Below, piece after piece: positions 27,462 through 40,111 of a DNA stretch of 64,000 nt. The stretch is from Amycolatopsis sp. EV170708-02-1. GTDB lineage: Bacteria > Actinomycetota > Actinomycetes > Mycobacteriales > Pseudonocardiaceae. The stretch spans positions 1,364,001-1,428,000 of the forward strand of contig NZ_CP092497.1 in the NCBI RefSeq assembly GCF_022479115.1, read 5' to 3'. Both the position numbers and the translations under genes were made by a program. The notes beneath the pieces are model-generated. The model did not search any database. It was given only the letters and a program-made list of their open reading frames with translations, and was not told the origin of the DNA. Positions within the stretch are counted from its first letter, which is position 1; each line of letters opens with the position of its first letter.

Positions 27462-28019
27462 ATGGCATTGTTGGGAACCTTGCTCGGGAAGGGCCGGTCG
27501 GTGCGGCCGAGCCTGCTTCCGTTGCTGGACTTGAGGTCGGCGGTGCTGACGCTGCGGTCCGGTCACGCGCTCGCGCCGACCGGTGCGGGGACGGTCTGCT
27601 TCGTCGCGGAGGGACGCCCCGCCGCGGAGACGGAGGCGGAGATCATCGCGGGTCTCGCCGGGGATTCCGCTCGCCGCAACCTGGTCACCCACGACGCACA
27701 AGGGCGGACGATCGTCCGCTGCTGGCGGGAGAACGGGGACCTCGGCTGGCTGCTCGACGATCTCGTCGACGTCAACGAGAGGCTGGCGCAGGCCGGGTTC
27801 GGGTCGTGGCTGCTGCACACGACGGTCGACTTCGCCGAGTTGCGGGACCTGCGCCACCCGAGGCTGACGATGGTCTACCGCCGGGAACGCGGCACTTTCT
27901 ACCCGTACGCGCCTCGCGGGACCCGAGGCCGGGACCGGGCGATGGAGCTGAAGATCCGCTCGTCGCTGACCCGGATCGTGCCGATGGAGTCCGACATCGG
28001 CCGGTGGCGCCCGGTATGA
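27462..28019 (+). CDS. PspAB-like (PspA-associated) protein
   Basis: A 185-residue protein. The C-terminal GTFYPYAPRGTRGRD followed by LKIRSSLTRIVPMESDIGRW resembles actinobacterial PspAB, and the N-terminal ALLGTLLGKGRSVRP and APTGAGTVCFVA also fit. PspAB accompanies the phage-shock/envelope-stress protein PspA, but no pspA or pspAA is next to it here. GGTGGAG precedes ATG 27462. It is followed by a repeat array at the convergent junction. Function beyond the family link is unknown. Confidence 0.7.
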   Translation: MALLGTLLGKGRSVRPSLLPLLDLRSAVLTLRSGHALAPTGAGTVCFVAEGRPAAETEAEIIAGLAGDSARRNLVTHDAQGRTIVRCWRENGDLGWLLDDLVDVNERLAQAGFGSWLLHTTVDFAELRDLRHPRLTMVYRRERGTFYPYAPRGTRGRDRAMELKIRSSLTRIVPMESDIGRWRPV

Positions 28020-28021
28020 AA

Positions 28022-28106
28022 GGCGTAACTCGCGTGCCTGAAGGCGTCATTCGCGTGCTTGAAGCCGTAACACTCGAGTTCCGCCTTCAAGCACGCGAGT
28101 TACGGC
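28022..28106. repeat. Intergenic 21-bp repeat array, family B (locus 1)
   Basis: Direct 21-bp units at 28022-28042 and 28043-28063 (GGCGTAACTCGCGTG... type), a degenerate part after that, and an inverted unit at 28086-28106 (TTCAAGCACGCGAGTTACGG...). The ends pair as a long stem. It begins two bases after the PspAB stop and lies before a convergent small ORF. The same family is at 47496-47600. Confidence 0.8.
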
Positions 28107-28127
28107 CTTGGGCACGGGGGTGGCGGG

Positions 28128-28385
28128 TCAGCCGGGGACGCCGCTGAGCCAGCCGCGCAACCGCTGGACGCGCCGGTCCCGTGGGCTCCATCGCGGGAAC
28201 CGGTGCCGCGGGGCCTCGCCGTCGAAATGGCGGATGGCGGTCAGGACGTCGTCCAGCAGGGAGGCGTGGGTCTCCGGTTTCGCCACCACCCTCGGCAGCC
28301 GTTCGAGTTCGGCGGCGAGTGGTACCCGGCGGGCGGAGGCGTGCGTGCCGGGACGGCGGCGGGTCTCGCAGATTCTCGTGGTCAC
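28128..28385 (-). CDS. Hypothetical protein, 85 residues
   Basis: A small Arg-rich ORF from GTG 28385. GC-rich third positions and a regular amphipathic middle (LLDDVLTAIRHFDGEAPRHR) support coding, and the end RRVQRLRGWLSGVPG is basic. There is no recognisable domain and the SD is weak. It could be an overcalled ORF; no family was recognised. Confidence 0.45.
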   Translation of the reverse strand: MTTRICETRRRPGTHASARRVPLAAELERLPRVVAKPETHASLLDDVLTAIRHFDGEAPRHRFPRWSPRDRRVQRLRGWLSGVPG

Positions 28386-28690
28386 GTCCCGGTCACCCCT
28401 TCCCGGCGAATTCCGTCACCTACGACGATGAGGTACCGAGGGCCGTTCCGGTCAGCGCCGAAGGTTGTGCCATCGAGGGCACAAAGACCCCACTCCGTCG
28501 CCGGACGGGCACGGCGGGTCACGGGTTGGCGTCGAAACGACGACCGGGCCGTCCGCGGTGGGACAATGCGCCGGCACATCCGGCGCCGATCGCGAATCCG
28601 CACGCGGGTGAATACGGCCGTGGGCCGGATTGATTTCCGGGAATCTGCCGGACAATGGTCCGGCGAGACCACGATCGACGGAGAAGGTGC
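28386..28690. other. Non-coding stretch upstream of the response regulator
   Basis: About 300 bp with no convincing gene. The last part has a possible promoter (TTGATT near 28632 with ACAATG about 16 bases on) and a small palindrome GCCGGA-CAATGG-TCCGGC directly upstream of the response-regulator gene. Nothing else was recognised. Confidence 0.4.
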
Positions 28691-29371
28691 ATGGCGAACC
28701 CGACCTCCCCGCAGCCCATGCCCCCGGCCGCGGCCCCGATCCGGGTGCTGCTCGTCGAGGACCACAAGATGGTGGCCGAAGCCATGGGTGCGGCCTTCGA
28801 GGAGTTCCCGGAGATCGACCTGGTGGCGTCGGTGGAGTCCTTGGCGCACGGGATGATCGCGGCGGAGGAGCACCTGCCCGACATCGTGCTGCTCGATCGG
28901 CGGCTGCCCGACGGCGACGGGATCGAGGCCATCGCCGGGTTTCGCGCGGTCTCGCCGTCGAGCAGGGTGCTGGTGCTGACCGGCGACGCGAACAGTGCCA
29001 TCGTCGCCAGGATCCTCGAGGTCGGCGGCGCCGGGCTGCTGCTGAAATCCGGTCTCCTCGACGAACTGATCACCGCGATCAGGGCCATCGCGGCGGGCGA
29101 CATGGTCATCGACCCGGAGTTGCTCAGCGGCGCGCTGGCCATGCTGGGCGGCGGTTCGGGCCGGATCGGGCCGGTGCTGACCCTGCGGGAGCGGCAGGTG
29201 CTCGGGTTGATCGCCGAGGGCGCCGGGACCGACCGGATCGCCGAAGAACTGCGGCTGGCGCGGAATACCGTGCGGAATCACGTGCAGCGGATCCTGATGA
29301 AGACCGGCACCCATTCGAAACTCGAAGCCGTGGTGCACGCGCGCAAGAATGGCCTCCTCGAACGGCCGTAG
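28691..29371 (+). CDS. NarL/LuxR-family response regulator
   Basis: A 226-residue two-domain regulator. The receiver (about 17-135) has the acidic pocket VEDH, phospho-acceptor D69 in IVLLDRRLPDGDG, and the conserved Lys in LLLKSG. The C-terminal LuxR HTH (about 160-220) contains LTLRERQVLGLIAEGAG and IAEELRLARNTVRNHVQRI. AGAAGG precedes ATG 28691. The PAS histidine kinase 30 bases downstream is the probable partner. Confidence 0.9.
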   Translation: MANPTSPQPMPPAAAPIRVLLVEDHKMVAEAMGAAFEEFPEIDLVASVESLAHGMIAAEEHLPDIVLLDRRLPDGDGIEAIAGFRAVSPSSRVLVLTGDANSAIVARILEVGGAGLLLKSGLLDELITAIRAIAAGDMVIDPELLSGALAMLGGGSGRIGPVLTLRERQVLGLIAEGAGTDRIAEELRLARNTVRNHVQRILMKTGTHSKLEAVVHARKNGLLERP

Positions 29372-29403
29372 CGGGGAGACGTATCCGAGTGCCAAGCTGC
29401 ACT

Positions 29404-30483
29404 ATGGCCATGCTGCCATCGGAACAGACGCCCGATCACCGCAGCGCTGTGCTCTTCGAGTTGTTCATGCACAGCGTCGTCGACTATGCCATTTACCTGC
29501 TGGACGTCGACGGCCGGGTGATCAGCTGGAACCCGGGGGCGGAACGGATCAAGGGGTACTCCGAGGAGGAGATACTCGGCCGCCATTTCTCCGTTTTCTA
29601 CACCGAAGCCGACGTCGCGGACGGCAAACCCACGGCGGGCCTGCTGATCGCCGCCGAGATGGGCAGCCACGAGGACGAAGGCTGGCGCGTCCGCCGTGGC
29701 GGGTCACGGTTCTGGGCCAATACCGTGATCACCGCGTTGCGGGACGACCAGGGCGGCCTCGTCGGTTTCGGCAAAGTCACCCGTGATCTCACCGAACGCC
29801 GGAAAACGCTGGAGGAAAGGACCGAACGGCGACAGGCCTTCGCGCATTTGGTCCGGGCACAGGAAACCGAACGTCGCCGTATCGCGTGGGATGTTCACGA
29901 CGATTCCATTCAGTCGATGATCGCGGTGAGCATGCGGTTGCAGATGCTCGCCGCACAACGGCGTGATCCGGCCTTGATGCAACTCGACGAAGCGATTCAA
30001 GGGGCGATCCGGCGATTGCGGATCCTCGTCGCCCAATTGCGCCCGCCGGCGCTCAACGACGAGGACCTGGTCGCTTCCGTCCGCGACTACCTCGACGAGG
30101 TCGTCGCCGGCTGGGGGCTCGACTGCACGCTGCGGCACGATCTCGCCGTCGAACCGCCGCCCGACCTCGTCGTCACGGCCTTCCGGATTCTTCAGGAGGC
30201 GTTGGTGAACGTGCGAAAGCACGCGAACGCCCGAACCGTCGTGGTCTCGCTGACGGGACAGGACGGCGGCCTGCTGGTGACGGTCGCCGACGACGGCGAC
30301 GGGATGAAACCGGACGGCGACAACGCGCACGAGACCTTGTCGGGTGAGCACATCGGAATGGCGTCGATGCGTGAACGCGCGGAAGCGGCGCAAGGCTGGT
30401 TCCGGGTTGCCAGCAGGCCGGGCGAAGGTACGTCGGTGACCTTCTGGATTCCGCTCGGGCCTCCCGGACCCGCGCGGGGATGA
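29404..30483 (+). CDS. PAS-domain sensor histidine kinase (NarX/DesK type)
   Basis: A 359-residue cytoplasmic kinase. Residues 15-135 form a PAS domain (VVDYAIYLLDVDGRVISWN and GRHFSVFYTE). A HisKA_3 dimerisation segment carries the phospho-acceptor H165 in AWDVHDDSIQSM, and the ATPase domain has VNVRKHANA and ADDGDGM. There is no membrane segment, so the signal is probably internal (redox, light or ligand). It probably pairs with the response regulator upstream. The stop overlaps the first ATG of the next frame. Confidence 0.88.
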   Translation: MAMLPSEQTPDHRSAVLFELFMHSVVDYAIYLLDVDGRVISWNPGAERIKGYSEEEILGRHFSVFYTEADVADGKPTAGLLIAAEMGSHEDEGWRVRRGGSRFWANTVITALRDDQGGLVGFGKVTRDLTERRKTLEERTERRQAFAHLVRAQETERRRIAWDVHDDSIQSMIAVSMRLQMLAAQRRDPALMQLDEAIQGAIRRLRILVAQLRPPALNDEDLVASVRDYLDEVVAGWGLDCTLRHDLAVEPPPDLVVTAFRILQEALVNVRKHANARTVVVSLTGQDGGLLVTVADDGDGMKPDGDNAHETLSGEHIGMASMRERAEAAQGWFRVASRPGEGTSVTFWIPLGPPGPARG

Positions 30484-30500
30484 ACGAAGGAGGCACTCCG

Positions 30501-33500
30501 ATGCCGGAACCGGGCAGCAAACGCGGATCGATCGACGACCAGGGCCTGCAGCGGCTGCTGGAGGGCCTGAAAGCCGTCCGCGATGGTGATTTCAGCACTC
30601 GTCTTCCCCAGGTGGACGACGTCCTGATGGACGAGATGGCGGCCGTCTTCAACGGGATGGTCGACCAGCTGGCGCTGTTCACTTCCGAGGTCACCCGGGT
30701 CGCGCGCGAGGTGGGGACCGACGGGAAGCTCGGCGGTCAGGCGGCGGTGCCCTCGGTTTCGGGGACCTGGAAGGACCTCACCGATTCGGTGAACGCGATG
30801 GCGGGCAACCTCACGGGCCAGGTCCGTGACATCGCCGAGGTCGCGACCGCGGTGGCGAAGGGTGATCTCTCGCAGAAGATCACCGTCGACGTCAAGGGCG
30901 AGATGCTCGAGCTGAAGAACACGATCAACACGATGGTGGATCAGCTGTCGTCGTTCGCCGACGAGGTCACCCGGGTCGCGCGCGAGGTCGGCAGCGAGGG
31001 GCGGCTGGGCGGCCAGGCGGAAGTGCCCGGGGTGGCGGGGACGTGGCGGGATCTGACGACGTCGGTGAACTTCATGGCGGGCAACCTGACCGATCAGGTG
31101 CGGTCCATCGCCGAGGTCACCACGGCGGTGGCGAAGGGTGACTTGTCGCAGAAGATCACGGTCGACGCGCGGGGCGAGATCCTGGAGTTGAAGAACACGA
31201 TCAACACGATGGTGGATCAGTTGTCGTCGTTCGCCGACGAGGTCACCCGGGTGGCCCGCGAGGTCGGCACCGAGGGCGCGCTCGGCGGACAGGCCCAGGT
31301 GCCCGGCGTGGCGGGGACGTGGCGGGATCTGACGACGTCGGTGAACTTCATGGCGGGCAACCTCACCGCTCAGGTGCGCTCCATCGCCCAGGTGGCCACG
31401 GCGGTGGCGAAGGGTGATCTCTCGCAGAAGATCACGGTGGACGCGCGGGGCGAGATCCTGGAGTTGAAGAACACGATCAACACGATGGTGGATCAGCTGT
31501 CGTCGTTCGCCGACGAGGTCACGCGTGTGGCCCGTGAGGTGGGTACGGAGGGGCGGCTGGGTGGTCAGGCGGATGTCAAAGGCGTGTCGGGTACCTGGAA
31601 GGGGTTGACCGAGTCGGTGAACGTCATGGCCGACAACCTCACGGATCAGGTGCGGTCCATCGCCGAGGTCACCACCGCGGTCGCGAAGGGCGACCTCTCG
31701 CAGAAGATCCGTGTCGACGCGCGAGGCGAGATCCTGGAACTCAAGGACACCATCAACACGATGGTCGGCCAGTTGTCGTCGTTCGCCGACGAGGTCACGC
31801 GTGTGGCCCGTGAGGTGGGTACGGAGGGGCGGCTGGGTGGTCAGGCGGATGTCAAAGGCGTGTCGGGTACCTGGAAGGGGTTGACCGAGTCGGTCAACGT
31901 CATGGCCGACAACCTGACCGACCAGGTGCGCTCCATCGCCCAGGTGGCGACGGCGGTCGCCAGGGGCGACCTGTCCCAGAAGATCACCGTCGAGGCCAAG
32001 GGCGAGGTCGCCGCGCTCGCGCAGACGATCAACACGATGGTCGACACGCTGTCGGCCTTCGCGGACGAGGTCACCCGCGTGGCGCGGGAAGTCGGCACCG
32101 AAGGCATCCTCGGCGGACAGGCCAGGGTGCCGAACGTCGCCGGGACCTGGAAGGACCTCACCGACAACGTCAACTCGATGGCGAACAACCTCACCGGCCA
32201 GGTCCGCAACATCGCCCAGGTGACCACCGCGGTCGCGCAGGGTGACCTTTCCCGCAAGATCGACGTCGACGCGCGGGGCGAGATCCTGGAGCTCAAGACC
32301 ACCATCAACACGATGGTCGACCAGCTTTCCGCGTTCGCCGCGGAGGTCACGCGCGTCGCCCGTGAGGTCGGCAGCGAAGGGCGGCTCGGCGGACAGGCCG
32401 AGGTCGAAGGCGTGTCGGGCACCTGGAAGCGGCTCACGGAGAACGTCAACGAGCTGGCGGGGAACCTGACCCGGCAGGTGCGGGCGATCGCCGAGGTGAC
32501 CAGCGCGGTGGCCACCGGCGACCTCACGCGCTCGATCTCCGTCGAGGCGCAGGGCGAGGTCGCGGAGCTGAAGGACAACATCAACGCGATGGTCCAGTCG
32601 CTGCGCGAAACCACGCGGGCGAACGAGGAACAGGACTGGCTCAACACCAACCTGGCCCGGATCTCGGGCCTGATGCAGGGCCACCGGGACCTGCGGGTGG
32701 TGGCGACGCTCATCATGAACGAGCTGACCCCGCTGGTCGGCGCCCAGCACGGGACGTTGTTCCTCACCGAATCCGGGGAGAGCGGCACCCGGCTGCGGCT
32801 GATCACCAGCTACGGGCACAGCGAGGACCCGGACGCGCCCGCGGATTTCGCGATGGGGCAGTCGCTGATCGGGCAGGCCGCGCAGACCAAGAAACCGATC
32901 GTGGTCGACCGGACGCCGCCGGGGTTCGTGAAGATCTCGTCGAGCCTCGGCTCGGCTCCGCCGGTCACCCTGATCGTGCTGCCGATCGTCTTCGAGGATC
33001 AGGTGCTCGGCGTCATCGAACTGGCGTCGTTCGGCGAATTCACCGCCGTCCGCAAGGATTTCCTCGAACAGCTGATGGAGACCATCGGGGTCAACGTCAA
33101 CACGATCATCGCCAACGCGCGGACCGACTCCCTGCTGGAGGAATCCCAGCGGCTCGCCGAGGAACTGCAGGCCCGTTCCGAGGAGCTTCAGGCACAGCAG
33201 GCGAAACTGCAGGTGTCCAACGCGGAACTGGAGGAGAAGGCCGAACTGCTCGCACGCCAGAACCGCGACATCGAGGTGAAGAACTTCGAAATCGAGCAGG
33301 CCCGCCAGGAGATCGAGGAACGCGCGCAGCAGCTCGCGCTGGCGTCGAAGTACAAGTCGGAGTTCCTGGCCAACATGTCGCACGAACTGCGGACGCCGTT
33401 GACCAGCCTGCTGATCCTCGCCGGGGTGCTCTCGCAGAACTCGACCCAGAACCTGACGCCCAAACAGGTCGAGTTCGCCAAGGTGATCCAGTCCGCGGGC

Positions 33501-34988
33501 ACCGATCTGCTGCAGCTGATCAACGACATCCTCGACCTGTCGAAGGTCGAGGCGGGCAAGATGGACATCCACCACGAACCGTTCCCGCTGCGCCAGCTGC
33601 TCGACTACGTCGGTACGACCTTCCGTCCGCTGACCGCCGAGAAGGGGCTCGACTTCCAGGTCACCGTCGAACCCAACGTGCCGGAGCTGCTGTTCACCGA
33701 CGAGCAGCGGCTGCGGCAGGTGCTGCGGAACCTGTTGTCGAACGCGGTCAAGTTCACCGAACACGGCAGTGTCGAGCTGCGGGTCAAACTGGTCGACACC
33801 ATCGTTTCGCCGTCCGGAGGGTTCCCGCACGAATCCCTGGTGGCCTTCAGCGTCACCGACACCGGGATCGGGATCGCCGAGGAGAACCTCGATTCGATCT
33901 TCGGTGCCTTCCAGCAGGCCGACGGCACCACCAGCCGCAAGTACGGTGGCACCGGGCTCGGCCTGTCGATCAGCCGCGAGGTCGCGTACCTGCTCGGCGG
34001 CGAGATCCGCGCGGACAGCGTCCTGGGGACCGGCAGCACGTTCACCCTCTACCTGCCGGTGGCCAGGTTCACCACGCCCGCGAGCCTCGAAGAGTCCACT
34101 GTGGACAACGTCGCCACGGAACGACGGGTGCTGGTGGTGGAGAGTGAGCAGAACAGTCTGCTGACCCTGCTCGCCCGCGGTGTCGCGGCCGACATCGCGG
34201 ACAGCCACGGCTCGGTCCAGGTCCGGGCGGTGTCGGATCCGGCGGAAGCGTTCGAGGAGCTGAAACGCGACAGCTACCGCTGCGTCGTGCTCGACACCAG
34301 CATCCCCGGGACGAGTGCCTTGACGTTCCTCAAACGGCTCGTCGACGGGCCGGATCCCGTCGAAGTCCCGGTGCTGGCGTACGCGACCCGCAAGCTCAGC
34401 GCCGCGCAGGAGCGCTTGCTGCACGGGCACGCGAGGGTGCATCCCGTCGAACTCCTGCCGTCGCTGGACATGCTGCGGGAGCGGATCATGCTGCACATCT
34501 CGGCCAGCGAACTCGAAGGCATCCTGCCGCTGATGCGCCAGCCCGAGGTGTCTCCGGAGGAGGCGGTGCCCGCCGCGGACCAGCGGTCCGATCCGCCCGC
34601 CGGACCGGCGAGACTCCAAGGGCGCAAGGTCCTGCTCGTCGACGACGACGCCCGCAACGTGTACGCCATCTCGGGAATGCTCGAACTGCACGGACTTTCG
34701 GTCGTGCACGCGCCGAACGGCCGCAAGGGCATCGAGGAACTGCTGTCCGACGACGGTATCGACCTGATCCTGATGGACGTGATGATGCCGGAGATGGACG
34801 GCCACGCGACGACGGCGGCGATCCGCGAGATGCCGAAGTTCGCCGGCCTGCCGATCATCACCGTGACGGCGAAGGCGATGGAAGGGGACCGCGAGAAGAG
34901 CCTCGCCGCCGGGGCGAGCGACTACGTCACCAAACCCGTGGACGCGGAGGAACTCCTGGCTTGTATGGAACGCTGGCTCACGGACTGA
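30501..34988 (+). CDS. Giant hybrid histidine kinase with seven HAMP repeats, GAF and two receiver domains
   Basis: A cytoplasmic protein of 1495 residues. Order: seven 92-residue HAMP-type units (about 62-700, each with [10 protein letters not shown] and [13 protein letters not shown] segments), a GAF domain (about 725-870), a coiled coil rich in Gln/Glu (about 875-950), HisKA with H961 in MSHELRTP, HATPase, a degenerate receiver (D1265) and a canonical receiver (D1426 in [13 protein letters not shown]). ATG 30501 is preferred to 30480 because AAGGAGG lies at the right distance from it. No membrane helix is present. Family members in streptomycetes have the same layout; the input signal is unknown. 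Confidence 0.9.
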   Translation: MPEPGSKRGSIDDQGLQRLLEGLKAVRDGDFSTRLPQVDDVLMDEMAAVFNGMVDQLALFTSEVTRVAREVGTDGKLGGQAAVPSVSGTWKDLTDSVNAMAGNLTGQVRDIAEVATAVAKGDLSQKITVDVKGEMLELKNTINTMVDQLSSFADEVTRVAREVGSEGRLGGQAEVPGVAGTWRDLTTSVNFMAGNLTDQVRSIAEVTTAVAKGDLSQKITVDARGEILELKNTINTMVDQLSSFADEVTRVAREVGTEGALGGQAQVPGVAGTWRDLTTSVNFMAGNLTAQVRSIAQVATAVAKGDLSQKITVDARGEILELKNTINTMVDQLSSFADEVTRVAREVGTEGRLGGQADVKGVSGTWKGLTESVNVMADNLTDQVRSIAEVTTAVAKGDLSQKIRVDARGEILELKDTINTMVGQLSSFADEVTRVAREVGTEGRLGGQADVKGVSGTWKGLTESVNVMADNLTDQVRSIAQVATAVARGDLSQKITVEAKGEVAALAQTINTMVDTLSAFADEVTRVAREVGTEGILGGQARVPNVAGTWKDLTDNVNSMANNLTGQVRNIAQVTTAVAQGDLSRKIDVDARGEILELKTTINTMVDQLSAFAAEVTRVAREVGSEGRLGGQAEVEGVSGTWKRLTENVNELAGNLTRQVRAIAEVTSAVATGDLTRSISVEAQGEVAELKDNINAMVQSLRETTRANEEQDWLNTNLARISGLMQGHRDLRVVATLIMNELTPLVGAQHGTLFLTESGESGTRLRLITSYGHSEDPDAPADFAMGQSLIGQAAQTKKPIVVDRTPPGFVKISSSLGSAPPVTLIVLPIVFEDQVLGVIELASFGEFTAVRKDFLEQLMETIGVNVNTIIANARTDSLLEESQRLAEELQARSEELQAQQAKLQVSNAELEEKAELLARQNRDIEVKNFEIEQARQEIEERAQQLALASKYKSEFLANMSHELRTPLTSLLILAGVLSQNSTQNLTPKQVEFAKVIQSAGTDLLQLINDILDLSKVEAGKMDIHHEPFPLRQLLDYVGTTFRPLTAEKGLDFQVTVEPNVPELLFTDEQRLRQVLRNLLSNAVKFTEHGSVELRVKLVDTIVSPSGGFPHESLVAFSVTDTGIGIAEENLDSIFGAFQQADGTTSRKYGGTGLGLSISREVAYLLGGEIRADSVLGTGSTFTLYLPVARFTTPASLEESTVDNVATERRVLVVESEQNSLLTLLARGVAADIADSHGSVQVRAVSDPAEAFEELKRDSYRCVVLDTSIPGTSALTFLKRLVDGPDPVEVPVLAYATRKLSAAQERLLHGHARVHPVELLPSLDMLRERIMLHISASELEGILPLMRQPEVSPEEAVPAADQRSDPPAGPARLQGRKVLLVDDDARNVYAISGMLELHGLSVVHAPNGRKGIEELLSDDGIDLILMDVMMPEMDGHATTAAIREMPKFAGLPIITVTAKAMEGDREKSLAAGASDYVTKPVDAEELLACMERWLTD
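30687..32620 (+). repeat. Tandem 276-bp coding repeat (HAMP array)
   Basis: Seven in-frame units of exactly 276 bp (92 residues). Copies at 31498-31618 and 31774-31894 are identical over 121 bp, so units 4 and 5 were duplicated or homogenised recently, while the others have drifted. Confidence 0.85.
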
Positions 34989-34996
34989 CGTCCTGG

Positions 34997-35404
34997 CTAC
35001 TCGGTCCCGTTGGCCCTGCTCGCGCAGACGCGGCGGATGGCCGCGACGATCTCGGTGTTGGGGCTGCCCTTCACGAGGTACTCGGTTACGCCCGCGGACG
35101 CCATCTGGGCGATGGATCGGGTGTCGCTGTGCGCGGAGAACGCCATCAACCGCGTACGGGGCACCCGTCGCCTGATCTCCCGCGCCATCCACGCGCCGCC
35201 ACCACCGGGGATCCGGACGTCCAGCACGGCGACCTCGGGGGCCAGCAGTTCGGCGAGCGCGACCGCTTCGGCGGCGTTCAGCGCGACGGCGACCACTTCG
35301 ATGTCGGGCTCGGAGTCCAGGAGAGCGCGCAGGGCGTCGCCGATGACCGGGTTGTCGTCCGCGACGAGCACCCGAAGTCTGGGGGGCGGCGGCGTTCGGT
35401 TCAT
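34997..35404 (-). CDS. Single-domain response regulator (CheY-like receiver)
   Basis: A 135-residue stand-alone receiver. The acidic pair in VLVADDNPVIGDAL, phospho-acceptor Asp in VAVLDVRIPGGGG, Ser/Thr switch in LMAFSAHSD and Lys in YLVKGSPN are all present. There is no output domain, so it must act by protein contact. ATG 35404 is preferred; ATG 35468 would add 21 residues. It is convergent with the giant kinase gene (stop 34988), which may supply its phosphate. Confidence 0.82.
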   Translation of the reverse strand: MNRTPPPPRLRVLVADDNPVIGDALRALLDSEPDIEVVAVALNAAEAVALAELLAPEVAVLDVRIPGGGGAWMAREIRRRVPRTRLMAFSAHSDTRSIAQMASAGVTEYLVKGSPNTEIVAAIRRVCASRANGTE

Positions 35405-35475
35405 CACCCAGTCCGTGCCCGCGCGGTCTGCGGCGCCGGTGGTGGTCGCGGGCCCCCCGCCGAACATGGCGTGGC

Positions 35476-35781
35476 TCAGCAGGAGATCCGGTGGTCGCCC
35501 TCGCTCGGCTGCTCGATGAGCGTCCTCGCGACGTCGTGGATCTTCATGTTGTTGTTGCGGCAGAACGAACGCAGCAGTTCGAACGCCGCGTCGATGTCGA
35601 TCTGGTAACGCTCGGCGAGGATCCCTTTCGCCTGCTCGATGGGAAGCCGGTGATCCAGCGCGTACTGGAGTTGCTCGGCGCGGGTCCGGTAGAAGCGGAT
35701 GCGGTCGCGCATGGCCACGAGGTCGTCGGCCGGGTCGGGAGATCCGGACGGCGGGGTAGGCGAAAGCGTGGTCTCGGACAT
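35476..35781 (-). CDS. ANTAR-domain protein
   Basis: A 101-residue protein with an ANTAR RNA-binding domain (about 40-95: LDHRLPIEQAKGILAERYQI and AFELLRSFCRNNNMKIHD). The N-terminus is short and unstructured, with no sensor domain. ATG 35781 has no good SD. It precedes the receiver gene on the same strand (stop at 35476), so the receiver and the antiterminator may form an operon and act together. Confidence 0.83.
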   Translation of the reverse strand: MSETTLSPTPPSGSPDPADDLVAMRDRIRFYRTRAEQLQYALDHRLPIEQAKGILAERYQIDIDAAFELLRSFCRNNNMKIHDVARTLIEQPSEGDHRISC

Positions 35782-35894
35782 GCAGTGATCGTCGCAGCGG
35801 CGGGCCTGGTCCGGGAAGAACAGAACGTCCTGACTCGAATGATGCAAATGAACCTGGTCCGGCCGGTGGCGGCCACCCGAACGGGCGCCGAACA

Positions 35895-35907
35895 GGGCCC
35901 TTTGGCC
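35895..35907. promoter_or_regulatory. Possible DevR/DosR-like box upstream of devR
   Basis: The core GGGCCCTTTGGCC within ACAGGGCCCTTTGGCCTGT resembles the GGGAC..GTCCC Dos box only partly. It lies about 60 bases upstream of the devR-like gene and is a candidate autoregulatory site. Confidence 0.3.
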
Positions 35908-35968
35908 TGTCGCAGTGACCGGCCGTGCACCGTACGCTCATCGGGGAGGGGGAACCGTGGAGGTCGGA

Positions 35969-36601
35969 ATGCTCCGGGTGTTTCTGGTCGACGACCACGA
36001 GGTGGTCCGTCGAGGGGTCGCGGACATGCTCGAGGAGGACCCCGTCCTGTGCGTCGTCGGACAGGCCGCGACCTTTTCCCAAGCGCTGGCGAGGATCCCG
36101 GCGCTGCGGCCGGACGTCGCGGTGCTCGACGTACGGCTGCCGGACGGCAACGGCGTCGAACTCGCGCGGGAACTGCGCTCCAAGATGCCGGAACTGAAAT
36201 GCCTGATGCTCACGTCCTACACCGACGAGCAGGCGATGCTGGACGCGATCATGGCCGGCGCGAGCGGCTACGTCATCAAGGACATCCGCGGGATGGACCT
36301 GGTGGCCGCGGTCAAGGAGGTCGGCCTCGGCCGGTCGCTGCTCGACGCGAGGGCGGCCGCGACGCTGATGGCCAAGTTCCGCGACGACGCCGCCAAGAAG
36401 GGGCCGCTGGCCGGTCTTTCCGACCAGGAACGCACGCTGCTGGAACTGATCGGCGAAGGGCTGACCAACCGGCAGATCGCCGAACGGATGTTCCTCGCGG
36501 AGAAGACCGTGAAGAACTACGTCTCGCGGTTGCTGACGAAACTCGGGATGCAGCGGCGGACCCAGGCGGCGGTGCTGGCCACGGAACTGCGGCGGCAGTG
36601 A
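35969..36601 (+). CDS. devR: DevR/DosR-like response regulator
   Basis: A 210-residue NarL-family regulator that follows mycobacterial DosR closely over its whole length: [13 protein letters not shown], phospho-acceptor D54 in [60 protein letters not shown] and [15 protein letters not shown]. In mycobacteria it activates the hypoxia/NO dormancy regulon. Two starts are possible (GTG 35957 and ATG 35969), each with a good SD; ATG 35969 aligns best. The DevS-like kinase lies 1.3 kb downstream with an Acg-like gene between them. Confidence 0.9.
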   Translation: MLRVFLVDDHEVVRRGVADMLEEDPVLCVVGQAATFSQALARIPALRPDVAVLDVRLPDGNGVELARELRSKMPELKCLMLTSYTDEQAMLDAIMAGASGYVIKDIRGMDLVAAVKEVGLGRSLLDARAAATLMAKFRDDAAKKGPLAGLSDQERTLLELIGEGLTNRQIAERMFLAEKTVKNYVSRLLTKLGMQRRTQAAVLATELRRQ

Positions 36602-36617
36602 TCCCGCGTGCCCCACA

Positions 36618-36764
36618 CGTGATCAGATGGACGACACACGTGATCAGCCGGACGACACGCGTGTTTGACCGGACGACACAGTGCTCGCCCTCAGCCGACT
36701 CCGTGCCGTCCCGCTGAACACGCGTGTCGTCCATCCAGTCACGCGTGTCGTCCGTTCGATCACG
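36618..36764. repeat. Intergenic 21-bp repeat array, family A (locus 2)
   Basis: Three contiguous direct units (36618-36638, 36639-36659, 36660-36680; pattern CGTGATCAG..GGACGACAC) and, after 42 bp, two contiguous inverted units (36723-36743 and 36744-36764). The unit length is exactly 21 bp. It lies between convergent genes and probably folds into a long stem, so it may also act as a bidirectional terminator. Confidence 0.85.
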
Positions 36765-36800
36765 CGAGATCGCCGATCGCGCGAGGTGACGGAGACCGGC

Positions 36801-39651
<2,851 letters not shown>

Positions 39652-39658
39652 CCGGCGT

Positions 39659-39934
39659 TCAGTTCGTCGACTGCGTGGCGAGGACGCCGTCGACTTCGAC
39701 CGAGCGGGCGATGTCGGAGGCGACGGTCTCGAGCAGTTCCGCGGTGAGGTCCGAAAGCGCCCGCGTCACCGCGAGGTAGGAACCGATCTGGGAGGTCGCA
39801 CCGTTTCTCAGCCCGGCCTCCGCGATTCCGACACCGACGAACTCGCCGCCGTCTTCGAGACGGAGCAATGCTTCCGCGCGTACCCGGTACGGCTCGTGCT
39901 GCAGGGACACGTCGATCGTCCAGTTGTCCGTCAT
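39659..39934 (-). CDS. Rv1738-like small protein (DUF1876, dsRBD-like fold)
   Basis: A 91-residue protein beginning WTIDVSLQHEPYRVRAEALL, with EFVGVGIAEAGL and VTRALSDLTAELLE, the pattern of DUF1876 proteins. The mycobacterial member Rv1738 is a DosR-regulon protein proposed to bind ribosomes. ATG 39934 is chosen since the conserved domain starts right there, although the frame is open to 39985. It is divergent from the second Acg-like gene and shares its possible Dos boxes. Confidence 0.78.
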   Translation of the reverse strand: MTDNWTIDVSLQHEPYRVRAEALLRLEDGGEFVGVGIAEAGLRNGATSQIGSYLAVTRALSDLTAELLETVASDIARSVEVDGVLATQSTN

Positions 39935-39987
39935 CGTCGGCTCCGTTCCGGTCATCGAGACTCTCATCGTGGCCGTCCGTGGCACAG

Positions 39988-40030
39988 GGTCCTAAGTCCT
40001 CGCTCTCCGCGAATCGGGGGCGAAAGTCCT
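39988..40030. promoter_or_regulatory. Two possible DosR-like boxes
   Basis: GGGTCCTAAGTCC (39988-40000) and GGGGCGAAAGTCC (40018-40030) each keep the GGG..GTCC skeleton of the Dos box and lie 30 bp apart, about three helical turns. They sit between the divergent Rv1738-like and Acg-like genes. The fit to the mycobacterial consensus is partial (12 to 14 of 20 positions by eye). Confidence 0.42.
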
Positions 40031-40111
40031 CGGAACTCGTGACCGGCGGCCGCTGCGGTCGCCGGATACCCCGGCCGATGGTGGGTCAACCCCTTTCGTT
40101 CGGAGCCCACG

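Noticed and set aside
30687-32620. CRISPR-like or satellite repeat
   Set aside because: The 276-bp repeats are in frame and encode HAMP units; there are no short repeats with unique spacers.
30192-35192. A 1666-residue open frame on the minus strand opposite the giant histidine kinase
   Set aside because: It mirrors the HAMP repeats, is rich in His/Arg/Asp without domain order, and the plus strand has all catalytic motifs.
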